Part shown: positions 1 to 6,385 of the stretch, piece after piece
How the letters are laid out: each line of letters begins with the position of its first letter
Position numbering within the stretch: the first letter of the stretch is position 1
NCBI GenBank assembly: GCA_946478975.1
Contig: CAMLEO010000324.1
Location: forward strand, 1 to 7,366
Reading direction: 5' to 3'
Source: an uncultured Steroidobacter sp.
GTDB taxonomy: Bacteria > Pseudomonadota > Gammaproteobacteria > Steroidobacterales > Steroidobacteraceae
Length of the DNA: 7,366 nt
Translations under genes and position numbers: made by a program
Notes under the pieces: generated by a model
What the model saw: only the letters and a program-made list of their open reading frames with translations
The model's database searches: none
What the model was told of the DNA's origin: nothing

Positions 1-63
1 AGGCGGGCCCCCGCCCCCGCTCCCGGGACGAACCCAATACCGCCCCCGCGACCGCGTGGCCAC

Positions 64-83
64 GGGCGGGGCGGGCCGCCGGG
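64..83 (+). other. Canonical G-quadruplex motif
   Basis: Four G runs of at least three bases (64-66, 68-71, 73-75, 81-83) are separated by loops of 1, 1 and 5 bases, which meets the standard G3+N1-7 pattern on the plus strand. The motif overlaps the right arm of the CCGCCCC/GGGGCGG inverted repeat, so duplex, hairpin and quadruplex forms would compete. G-rich tracts also occur on the minus strand within bases 5-47, but there a strict four-tract motif needs an 8-base loop. Folding is a prediction, not seen directly. Confidence 0.5.
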
Positions 84-101
84 TATAAGAGACCCCACCC
101 A

Positions 102-125
102 CCTCGGCGACGCGAGCCACCGAGG
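102..125 (-). terminator. Possible hairpin terminator after the minus-strand gene
   Basis: CCTCGG (102-107) and CCGAGG (120-125) are perfect 6-base arms around a 12-base loop, starting 23 bases past the stop codon at 148-150. Reading the minus strand, no U-run follows the hairpin, so it is not a classical intrinsic terminator. It may stabilise the mRNA 3' end, or Rho may end transcription here. In such GC-rich DNA an arm pair of this size could be chance. Confidence 0.25.
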
Positions 126-147
126 CCCCTCTCAAGAAACGAATACT

Positions 148-846
148 CTAGAGATGCGGCCCACTATCCGGATTAGGCGCCGGCGGCGCCTCAGTCCGGC
201 GGTTGAAGAAGCGCCGAATCTTCATCCCGGAAAGCTCGCTATCCCCACTCCAAACCATGTAGTACTCGAGCTGCCCGGTCTTCTGCACAACTCGAAACTT
301 CTCCACCGCGCGCGGCCCGCTGCGAGTGCGGCGTTCGATCACGAACCACTCGCCGTCCCAACCGACGCGTGAGTCGGCGAGCTGACCTTCAGGCAGGGAC
401 ACCTGGGTGTGACTCCCCGCCTCCACCCGCCGCGACTCCACGGCAGATATAAATTCAAAGTCACTGGTCGAAGTTTGTTTGATTTCGAGCGTCGGGCTCA
501 CCGCCAGCATGCGGCGAAAGTTTTCCTGCTGCTGCCTTTGCCAAGGCCTGGGGCCGCGCCGGCGCCCCGCGTCCGGCGGCGGCGCTTCGGGATCGATGGC
601 GGGAGGCATACCGGGAGGGCGAGACTCCTCCATGCGGCGGCGAAAGCGCTCGAACTCCTGGCGCTCCTTTTCCTGCCGCTGCGCGAGCATGGCTTCCGGG
701 TCGTCGCTGGCGGAGGCGTCGAGCACCCAGTAGCCCGCCAGCTCGACCGGCTTCTTAGGCGTCGCAGCGTAATCGGCCAGCGCCAGCGCCGAGCACAGAC
801 ACAGCAGCAGCGCGGAAAGGAAGCGAACGGGGTGAGGTGCCGACAT
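148..846 (-). CDS. Secreted protein of unknown function
   Basis: I do not recognise a named family. The 232-residue product begins with a Sec signal peptide (hydrophobic core about residues 9-22, likely cleavage LALA|DY after residue 24). No cysteine sits in a lipobox, so it is probably soluble and periplasmic. The mature protein opens with ELAGYWVLD (35-43). A charged, possibly coiled-coil stretch rich in Arg, Gln and Glu follows (about 54-75), then a Pro-rich linker (77-102). The C-terminal half (about 118-215) alternates like beta strands (LEIKQ, DGEWFVIERR, VEKFRVVQ, GQLEYYMVW), suggesting a small beta-barrel or sandwich. The tail is Pro-rich. It starts 27 bases after the upstream hydrolase gene, so the two are probably co-transcribed. 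No good Shine-Dalgarno precedes the ATG, which lies in a stem-loop described separately. Confidence 0.85.
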   Translation of the reverse strand: MSAPHPVRFLSALLLCLCSALALADYAATPKKPVELAGYWVLDASASDDPEAMLAQRQEKERQEFERFRRRMEESRPPGMPPAIDPEAPPPDAGRRRGPRPWQRQQQENFRRMLAVSPTLEIKQTSTSDFEFISAVESRRVEAGSHTQVSLPEGQLADSRVGWDGEWFVIERRTRSGPRAVEKFRVVQKTGQLEYYMVWSGDSELSGMKIRRFFNRRTEAPPAPNPDSGPHL

Positions 847-862
847 GCGCCGAGTATGTCGG
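840..862 (-). promoter_or_regulatory. Stem-loop that sequesters a start codon
   Basis: CCGACAT (840-846) and ATGTCGG (856-862) are perfect 7-base arms around a 9-base loop. On the minus-strand mRNA the downstream arm begins with the AUG of the secreted-protein gene (844-846), so folding would hide the start codon. The 5' arm begins 11 bases after the stop codon of the upstream hydrolase (874-876), within reach of a terminating ribosome. This suggests translational coupling. A smaller alternative hairpin, CCGA/TCGG at 850-862, would leave the AUG free. The repeat is directly visible; the regulatory role is inferred. Confidence 0.45.
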
Positions 863-873
863 AACTGCGACGC

Positions 874-2040
874 TCATTTAAAGGGATCCGCTCTCAGCAC
901 CGCCCGGCGGCTCCGAACCGCGTTCCCGAACAGGCGGGCCGATTCGACGGCAGCCTTGTCGGCATCGTCCACGACGCCGGTCCACTGCAGGAACCCGTGG
1001 ATCAGCGTTGGATAGTTCAGATAAGTGACCGCAGTCCCCGCCTTCTCCATGCGTCGCGCGAGGCTTTGCCCCGGATCGCGCAGCATGTCGAAACCGGCGG
1101 TGACGACGATGCTCGCCGGCATCTTCTCCATCTTTACGCTCTTGAGCTGCTTCACCGCCCGCGCGGCAGTGCCTTCGCCCGGATATACGAGCGAGGTCAT
1201 GAAATCGACAAACGTCGTGTCGAAATCGTAGCCCTGCGCGAACAGCCTGGACGACTCATAGTGCGGCGAGAAATCGATCGCCGTGTAGTACAGCAATTGA
1301 TACAACGGCGTCGGCCGGCCCGCCGCGATCTGTCGCTGCGAGATCGACATAGAAATATTGCCGCCCGCGCTGTCACCGCCGACAGCGATGCAATCCGGAT
1401 CGCCGCTGAAGCTCGGAGCATTCGCGCGTGCCCACAAGAACACAGCCTCGCCATCGTCATTCGCCGCCGGCCACGGATATTCCGGCGCTAGGCGATAGTC
1501 GACGGATATCACAATCACCTGCGCTTCGTTCGCGATCAGCCGCACCGCGCGATCGACGGCTTCGATGCCGCTGTAGATCCAACCGCCGCCGTGAAAATAA
1601 ATCAGCACCGGCAGCGGCCCGTCCTGATTCGTTTCCGGCGTATAGATGCGGATTGGAATCGGGCCGCCCGGCCCGGGAATCGCACGCTGTTCCAACGAAC
1701 GCATCGGCGCCGTGACTTTGGTCATCAACGCCCACTCTCGCGCCAACGCGTCACGTGCGATGACACGATCCGAAGCACCGAGAAACGTATCCATCTCGCG
1801 CTTCACTTCTTGCGGCGAGCGGCGGCGGCGCTCTTCGAGGTAATACTGCAACTTCGGATCGAGCACCTGGCCGTCGATGACTTCGCGCGGGCCCGCGAGA
1901 TGCTTGAGAAACCACTTCTCCGGCTTGGACATCAACGCCAGGCGCTGCTTTTCGGCATGAGTCGGCTGGAAGGTATCGCCGACGCCGGCTGCAGCGGTTC
2001 CCGCAAGGCTGAGCAGCATGAGCGCGATCATTTTGATCAT
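874..2040 (-). CDS. Exported alpha/beta hydrolase, HSL (family IV) esterase type
   Basis: This is a 388-residue serine hydrolase of the hormone-sensitive-lipase group, which cleaves carboxylic esters, typically short- to medium-chain acyl esters. Visible motifs are the oxyanion-hole HGGGW (150-154), the family block DYRLAPEYPWPAA (181-193) and the nucleophile elbow GDSAGG (222-227) with Ser224. Asp318 in GFDMLRD and His348 in IHGF complete the expected triad. The first 18-19 residues look like a signal peptide (LLSLAGTAAAG), so it probably acts in the periplasm or outside the cell. Residues about 20-118 form a long helical, charged cap region. ATG at 2038-2040 is preceded by a modest AGG about 9 bases away; an in-frame ATG three codons later is an alternative. 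It is the first gene of a two-gene unit. The natural substrate cannot be told from sequence; the fold and catalytic class are secure. Confidence 0.95.
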   Translation of the reverse strand: MIKMIALMLLSLAGTAAAGVGDTFQPTHAEKQRLALMSKPEKWFLKHLAGPREVIDGQVLDPKLQYYLEERRRRSPQEVKREMDTFLGASDRVIARDALAREWALMTKVTAPMRSLEQRAIPGPGGPIPIRIYTPETNQDGPLPVLIYFHGGGWIYSGIEAVDRAVRLIANEAQVIVISVDYRLAPEYPWPAANDDGEAVFLWARANAPSFSGDPDCIAVGGDSAGGNISMSISQRQIAAGRPTPLYQLLYYTAIDFSPHYESSRLFAQGYDFDTTFVDFMTSLVYPGEGTAARAVKQLKSVKMEKMPASIVVTAGFDMLRDPGQSLARRMEKAGTAVTYLNYPTLIHGFLQWTGVVDDADKAAVESARLFGNAVRSRRAVLRADPFK

Positions 2041-2267
2041 TATTCTGGACCTGGCTGGCCGAACGGCCGGGCGATTTTGCTGTTCGTGAGGCTCACGACA
2101 ACCGTTTCAGCCGCCCAGCGCCGCCCAGAACGGGGTTGACATAAGCACCCGACCGACGCTCCCGCGTGCTCATATATAAGAGTCGCCGGAACGGCCTCGT
2201 CCGCGCATAGATCTGTCACATTGCCGACTTATGCTCGTCATGGACCAAGCTGAGCGGGACGGGCGAC
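2041..2267. promoter_or_regulatory. Divergent intergenic region with weak promoter signals
   Basis: These 227 bases separate the minus-strand hydrolase from the plus-strand pair and should hold both promoters. The only strong AT-rich spot is CATATATAAG (2171-2180), a plausible -10 for the plus strand (TATATA 2173-2178) and, being nearly symmetric, possibly for the minus strand too. The best plus-strand -35 at 18-base spacing is CCGACC (2149-2154), which matches only the central GAC of the consensus. A perfect TTGACA at 2136-2141 is 31 bases from that -10, too far to work with it. GGCCG/CGGCC (2057-2061 and 2064-2068) forms a tight GC inverted repeat just ahead of the hydrolase start. Confidence 0.4.
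2084..2098. promoter_or_regulatory. Perfect 15-base palindrome, candidate operator
   Basis: TCGTGAG (2084-2090) and CTCACGA (2092-2098) are exact reverse complements around a single central base at 2091. The site lies 44-58 bases upstream of the hydrolase ATG, where a dimeric repressor or activator could bind. The regulator is unknown and none is encoded in the window. Confidence 0.4.
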
Positions 2268-2825
2268 GTGACGGGCTGGATTAGAAAGACATGCGTGCTG
2301 GCGGCCGCCCTGCTCGTCGGCTTGACGAGCTCGATCAGCACGGCCGATCCGTTGCATCCGTTCGGCAATGAAGGAGCGTGGCGGCACGAGTACAGCGGCT
2401 GGCAATTTGCCAAGCAGGTCGGCGGCTTCTCTCGCGTGCTCGCACCGTACACGATCGATGGCAACAACGATGTCGGTGTGAGATATCAGAACGAATCCGG
2501 ACTCAGCGCCGTGGTTGAAATTTACCTCGCAGATTCCGCTGCGACCGATGCGAAGCTGGACGGGGCGAAGGCGAGCGCGGCGAAGAACTCGGCGCATTTG
2601 CTCTCAGAACGGCCGTTCCGACTCAAAGAGCACAAGAGCATCCGCGGCACGAAAATCACATACGCGGCGGATGACACTCGAACGCAGTTATATTTTTTCG
2701 ACGCGAGTCGCTGGACGGTGAAGGTGCTGGCAACGAACTCGGCGGAAGGTGCGAGCAAAGTGCTCGACGCGTTTGTTCGAGCGCTACCCTGGGACTCACT
2801 CGGCGATCCCACAGCGCTGCACTAG
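2268..2825 (+). CDS. Periplasmic protein of unknown function
   Basis: The 185-residue product uses a GTG start (2268-2270). No upstream in-frame ATG or GTG exists in the preceding bases, and this start gives a good Sec signal peptide: KK-free but positively charged N-terminus, hydrophobic core about residues 9-20, likely cleavage ISTA|DP after residue 26. The mature part (about 27-180) contains GGFSRVLAPYTIDGNNDVGVRY (first part 52-61), then VVEIYLADSA (82-91), a lysine/alanine-rich helix (about 93-112), a strand-rich segment (TKITYAADD, TQLYFFDASRWTVKVLA), and a final helix ending in LPW. From memory the pattern resembles unnamed proteobacterial exported proteins with an IGGF.R start, but I cannot assign a function. 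The next gene begins 9 bases after the stop, so the two probably form one unit. No Shine-Dalgarno is evident. Confidence 0.8.
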   Translation: MTGWIRKTCVLAAALLVGLTSSISTADPLHPFGNEGAWRHEYSGWQFAKQVGGFSRVLAPYTIDGNNDVGVRYQNESGLSAVVEIYLADSAATDAKLDGAKASAAKNSAHLLSERPFRLKEHKSIRGTKITYAADDTRTQLYFFDASRWTVKVLATNSAEGASKVLDAFVRALPWDSLGDPTALH

Positions 2826-2834
2826 ATCGCACGC

Positions 2835-3383
2835 ATGGCACAGACATCAGTCATCGTCGTGTCGCTTGCCATGCTGCTGGGCACGTTGGGCGGGCTCGCT
2901 TATGTGCATGCGAATCGGGACGAGCCGACGCGCGTCGAGACACACAGCGCGGGGACGTCAACGCCCAAGGCGGCTGAGATCCCGCCAGCAGTGGAAGTGA
3001 TCAAGCCGGCCGAGCAAGCTCATCTGATTACGACGGATGATGTTTCGCGCTGGATTGCAGACACTCAGAGCTACGACGCCAAGACGCGGGCGTCCGCCAT
3101 CGAGGCCTTGGCGAATGCGCCGACGTCACAAGCAGTGCCGGCGCTCAAGCGAGTGCTGGAAAGCGGCGAGCAGCAAGTCGATCGGCAGATCGCGCTTCAT
3201 TCGTTGTATGAGCTTGCGTTGAAGGACGGCGACAACACCGGCGTGATCCGCGACGCCATTCGTCACGCGATGTATCACAGCGACGACGAAGGCGTGACTC
3301 AGAGCGCGCAGGCATTTCTAGAAGACATCGAGGCTGCGCTCGCAGACCACACTGCCTCCAACGATGCCGCGGGATTCCCTTAG
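2835..3383 (+). CDS. Membrane-anchored HEAT-repeat protein
   Basis: This 182-residue protein has one hydrophobic segment at the N-terminus (about residues 5-24), which acts either as a membrane anchor or an uncleaved signal; the rest should be periplasmic. Residues about 28-62 are a Thr/Pro/Ala/Glu-rich linker. Residues about 66-170 are helical and HEAT-like: a first repeat covers SRWIADTQSYDAKTRASAIEALAN (from 71) to VPALKRVLESG (101-111), and a second covers QVDRQIALHSLYELAL (115-129) to IRDAIRHAMYHS (138-149). A final helix with VTQSAQAFLEDIEAAL (154-169) follows. HEAT repeats usually bind other proteins, so a scaffold or adaptor role is likely; the partner is unknown. The gene follows its neighbour by 9 bases without a visible Shine-Dalgarno, which suggests translation by re-initiation. 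Its stop codon overlaps that of the convergent receptor gene. Confidence 0.85.
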   Translation: MAQTSVIVVSLAMLLGTLGGLAYVHANRDEPTRVETHSAGTSTPKAAEIPPAVEVIKPAEQAHLITTDDVSRWIADTQSYDAKTRASAIEALANAPTSQAVPALKRVLESGEQQVDRQIALHSLYELALKDGDNTGVIRDAIRHAMYHSDDEGVTQSAQAFLEDIEAALADHTASNDAAGFP

Positions 3384-5431
3384 AAGCTCCCGCTCAACGT
3401 CACGCGCACCGTGCGCGGCTCGACCGGATGGAAGTGAATGTCCTCCACCGGCTCGGTCTCGTTCGCGAGCTGCGACTCATAGAAATACGTGATGTCGCTG
3501 TCTGAGCTTGCGAACACGTTGTAAACCGCGGCGCTGATCTTGTAACGCTCCCAGAACCGGTAGCCGGCTTCGAGATTTACCAGCGTGGTCGGCTTCGAGC
3601 GCACGCGATTGTCCTCGATCAATGGCGCCTCGCCGAAGTGCCGGAAACGCGCGCCGCCGAACCAACCGCTCGGATGATCGATCGCGAGTCCGACGGACGC
3701 CACGTTCTCGACCGCGCCCGGAATGCGATCGCCAGACGGATCGTATTCGCTGAAGCGAGCGCGCGACCAAGCAAGGTCGGCATCGACGATCAACCAGGTC
3801 AGCGGATTCCAGATCACGGACGCTTCCACACCGCGACGTTCGCTCGCGCGACTCGGTTCGGTCGTGCCGGCATCGCCGACAAACACCAGTTCGGAATCGA
3901 GCTTCAGACTCCACAGCGACACACTGACCTGCGTGTTCCGCACGAGCGCGGTCCGCAGTCCCACATCCATTCCGATGGCATCGACGAGTGCATCGACGCG
4001 CTGGGCCGGCGTCACGCCATCGGCCGGATCGACTTTGATCGTCGTGCCGCGCGCATCGTTGCTGTGAAATCCTTTGCCGGCATTGAAGAAGAACTCGGTC
4101 TTGCTCCACGGCCCGAGCACCAGCGAAAACTTGGGACTGACAATGGAATCGCTGTCACGCCCGGAGTTCGCGGCGAGGCCCGCATCGACCTCGAAGTCGA
4201 AATGATCGGCGCGCAAACCAACCGTCGTGCGCACACGTTTGCTCCAGCGAGTATCGACGCTGCTGTACAAACCGTAGCTCGCCTGACGAACTGCATCCTC
4301 GCGCACGGTTGCAAAACGTTCGCGCGCGATCGTGCGATACAAGCCGACCTTGCCGATGTCGTCATAACGAACCTGCACGCCGGCGGCGAGCGCTTGATCG
4401 AGCCCGAACCAACGGAACGGTGCGCGCCATGACCAGTCGCCGCCGTAAACGCGACGTTGATCGACTTGCTGAAACTGATCGCCGTGTTCGGGATCCGTGA
4501 AATAGGAAAAGTTCGAGATCAGATCGAGATCGTAGTCGACCGCATATAACAGCGCCTTCGATTGGCCACGGCCGAGCGCGCCAGCCCAATCCGCCGACAG
4601 GCTGTAGCGATGCGAGTCGCCGCCATCGGTGGAATCGATGGTGCCGAACCGATCGATCAGCCCCGACTGCACGGCACGCAGTGGAATCTGATCCGTCGAG
4701 CGCCAATCGCCTTCGTAACCTTGCGCGGTCACGGTGAACAATCCTGCAGATGTTTCCCGGCTATAGCGCAGCAGCCCGTTACGTTTGCGATAATTCTCCG
4801 GCAAGTCCCACGGACCGTCGATGTGCGCGTAATCGAAACCCATCAGCAGTGTACCGCCGCCAACATCTGCGGAGCCGGCGATCAGGCTGCGAGCGTAATC
4901 GTCTTCGCCGCCTTCGAGCACGACGATCGGCGCTTCGAGCGAACGTCGGTAACGCATATCCACTGCGCCGGCCGCGGAGAAGTTGCCGGTCTCGGCGTAG
5001 TAAGTGCCTTTGCGATACTCGATTGATTGCATCAACTCCGGAATGACGAAGTTGATATCGGTGTAGCCCTGGCCATGTCCGTGCGTCGGCATGTTGACCG
5101 GCACGCCGTCGACGCTGGTCGCGAGATCGGTGCCGTGGTCGAGATTGAACCCGCGCAGGAAATATTGATTCGCTTTGCCGTCGCCGCTGTGCTGAGTGAC
5201 GATCAGTCCCGGCACGACTTCCAGCAACTCGCCGGTGCGCAGTACCGGGCGCATTTCCAACTGCTCGGCGCCGACCACACCTTGGCTTGCCGATACCGGC
5301 GCACCATGCAATTGATCGAGCTGGCCCGTGACGACAACTTCTTCTAGCACTGTGGTCGGCACACCACCCGCCCACGCCGATGTGCTAGCGACCGTCGCAG
5401 CAACTACCCACAACCCCGTCCAACGAATCAT
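3380..5431 (-). CDS. TonB-dependent outer-membrane receptor
   Basis: At 683 residues this has the normal length of a TonB-dependent transporter, which imports a scarce ligand through the outer membrane with energy from TonB-ExbB-ExbD. A signal peptide ends near residue 21 (SAWA|GG). A TonB-box-like EEVVVTG (30-36) leads into the plug (about 40-160), with ELLEVVPGLIV (68-78), FLRGFNLDHGTDLATSVDGVPVN (plug core from 91) and the loop NMPTHGHGQGY (113-123), which holds His117 and His119. Residues beyond about 165 form the alternating beta-barrel, ending in the typical terminal Phe (VRVTLSGSF). Near the C-terminus DIHFHP places His666 and His668 together. The gene is last in the operon, 6 bases after the HupE-like gene, with a weak GAGAG ribosome site. 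The ligand is unknown; a metal or metal complex is suggested only by the partner gene and the His clusters. Confidence 0.95.
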   Translation of the reverse strand: MIRWTGLWVVAATVASTSAWAGGVPTTVLEEVVVTGQLDQLHGAPVSASQGVVGAEQLEMRPVLRTGELLEVVPGLIVTQHSGDGKANQYFLRGFNLDHGTDLATSVDGVPVNMPTHGHGQGYTDINFVIPELMQSIEYRKGTYYAETGNFSAAGAVDMRYRRSLEAPIVVLEGGEDDYARSLIAGSADVGGGTLLMGFDYAHIDGPWDLPENYRKRNGLLRYSRETSAGLFTVTAQGYEGDWRSTDQIPLRAVQSGLIDRFGTIDSTDGGDSHRYSLSADWAGALGRGQSKALLYAVDYDLDLISNFSYFTDPEHGDQFQQVDQRRVYGGDWSWRAPFRWFGLDQALAAGVQVRYDDIGKVGLYRTIARERFATVREDAVRQASYGLYSSVDTRWSKRVRTTVGLRADHFDFEVDAGLAANSGRDSDSIVSPKFSLVLGPWSKTEFFFNAGKGFHSNDARGTTIKVDPADGVTPAQRVDALVDAIGMDVGLRTALVRNTQVSVSLWSLKLDSELVFVGDAGTTEPSRASERRGVEASVIWNPLTWLIVDADLAWSRARFSEYDPSGDRIPGAVENVASVGLAIDHPSGWFGGARFRHFGEAPLIEDNRVRSKPTTLVNLEAGYRFWERYKISAAVYNVFASSDSDITYFYESQLANETEPVEDIHFHPVEPRTVRVTLSGSF

Positions 5432-5437
5432 TGTCTC

Positions 5438-6385
5438 TCAGCCCACAATCGTAACGATGCGCCCGATCGACCAGAAAGCCGCGATGCCACCAATCGCATA
5501 CAGCGCGGGAGCGCGAAACGCAGCGAACCTGGGCCGAGCGGCGAACGCACGATACAGGACGAATGCAATCGCGACCACCAGCAACTGACCCAATTCGACG
5601 CCGACGTTGAATGTAAGCAACGCAACAAACAAATGATTCTTGGGCAGACCGATATCCGCCAGCGCGCCTGCAAAGCCAAGCCCATGCACCAGCCCGAACA
5701 GGAACGCGACCACGGCCGGCCAGCGACGCGACAATGTTTGTTCTTTATGCAGCGCCTCAGCCGCGACCAGCATGATGGAAAGCGCGATCGTCGCTTCAAC
5801 CGGCGGCGAGCGCAGCGTGAGCAGGCCCAGCGCGCTCAACGCCAACGTGAGACTGTGCGCCAGCGTGAAGGCACTGATCGTGAGCACCAGCCGGCGATTG
5901 AAGCTCACCAGGAACAGCAGCGCGATCACGAACATCAAATGATCGAAGCCGCCGAGAATGTGCTCCACACCGAGCACCACGTAAGCGCTCGCGATCTCGC
6001 CCATGCCGCGCTTGTCAGCGGCCGAACCGTAAAGCTTCACATCCGGCTGCCCGCCGGTGAGCGTGAACACGCGGCTCTGGCCGTCCAGCCAGTAAACTTT
6101 AACGATCGCGGCGGAATAGCGTTCGCCCACGCCTTTGACTGTGAGCGTGCCGCGCAATCCGGCTTTCCCGCAGCGGAGCATGCTCTCCTCGACCTGGCAG
6201 CTCTCCGGCCAGACGGGCGTGAGATCTTCGCTTGCCGGGCGATTGCCGCTGGCGGTCCATTGCCACAGGAATTCACCCGGCGCGGTTTCGCGCACTTCCA
6301 TCTCCGCCATGCTCATTTCATGCGCGAGCACCGCATTGGAGACGAGCGCCAGCAGCGCGATCACGAGCAGATGAAGCGCGCGCAT
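5438..6385 (-). CDS. HupE/UreJ-family membrane protein, putative metal permease
   Basis: The 315-residue product has a signal peptide (cleavage likely VLA|HE after residue 21), a periplasmic domain (about 22-130) and about six membrane helices (about 132-312). The domain carries the protein's only cysteines, Cys63 and Cys72, a possible disulfide. Characterised HupE proteins are nickel diffusion facilitators with an HX5DH motif and an FHGX(A/V)HGXE motif. The first is intact here (His142, Asp148, His149). The second survives only in part as FGLVHGLG (His234): the leading His is Phe and the Glu is Gly. AHSLTL (His177) and FNVGVELGQ (Glu264) are further conserved-looking membrane residues. The ATG overlaps the upstream stop as TAATG, with a GGAG site 10 bases before it, so translation is coupled to the PpiC-like gene. 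Transport of nickel, cobalt or another metal is plausible but not shown. The family call is firm; the substrate is not. Confidence 0.92.
   Translation of the reverse strand: MRALHLLVIALLALVSNAVLAHEMSMAEMEVRETAPGEFLWQWTASGNRPASEDLTPVWPESCQVEESMLRCGKAGLRGTLTVKGVGERYSAAIVKVYWLDGQSRVFTLTGGQPDVKLYGSAADKRGMGEIASAYVVLGVEHILGGFDHLMFVIALLFLVSFNRRLVLTISAFTLAHSLTLALSALGLLTLRSPPVEATIALSIMLVAAEALHKEQTLSRRWPAVVAFLFGLVHGLGFAGALADIGLPKNHLFVALLTFNVGVELGQLLVVAIAFVLYRAFAARPRFAAFRAPALYAIGGIAAFWSIGRIVTIVG

Larger units (their letters stand above)
1..147. other. Extremely GC-rich end region without a clear gene
   Basis: This stretch is dominated by C and G runs, especially bases 1-83, and differs sharply from the rest of the window. 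It holds self-complementary segments: CCGCCCC at 40-46 pairs with GGGGCGG at 68-74, and CGTGGCCACG at 55-64 is a perfect 10-base palindrome. Two plus-strand frames are open from the left edge: one stops at TAA 86-88 and reads as a Pro/Gly/Arg-rich tail, the other stops at TAG 174-176. Either could be the 3' end of a gene entering from the left, but base composition alone can give such frames, so no CDS is called. It also serves as the downstream region of the minus-strand gene ending at 148. Confidence 0.6.

Noticed and set aside
774..846. Secreted protein at 148-846 as a lipoprotein, from the cysteines in its signal sequence
   Set aside because: The cysteines (LLLCLC) are inside the hydrophobic core without a small residue at -1, so there is no lipobox; ordinary signal-peptidase cleavage after LALA fits better.
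409..1491. Long plus-strand open frame of 360 codons opposite the hydrolase and secreted-protein genes
   Set aside because: It runs antisense across two convincing genes and their gap. The Arg/His/Pro/Ala-rich translation has no recognisable domain; it is a shadow of GC-rich codon use.
2136..2141. Perfect TTGACA as a -35 element
   Set aside because: No -10-like hexamer lies 16-18 bases downstream (2159-2164 is CTCCCG), and the TATATA at 2173 is 31 bases away.
2213..2222. CRP-like site from TGTCACAT
   Set aside because: Only one half (TCACA) is present; the matching TGTGA half is missing at the needed spacing.
2231..2284. Small ORF of 17 codons (ATG at 2231 or 2240) overlapping the GTG start of the periplasmic protein gene
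   Set aside because: No ribosome binding site, no notable residue pattern such as a run of one amino acid, and the length is expected by chance. A leader-peptide role is possible but unsupported.
3638..4432. Plus-strand open frame of 264 codons opposite the receptor gene
   Set aside because: The minus strand encodes an unmistakable TonB-dependent receptor here; the plus-strand translation is Arg-rich and without domain signals.
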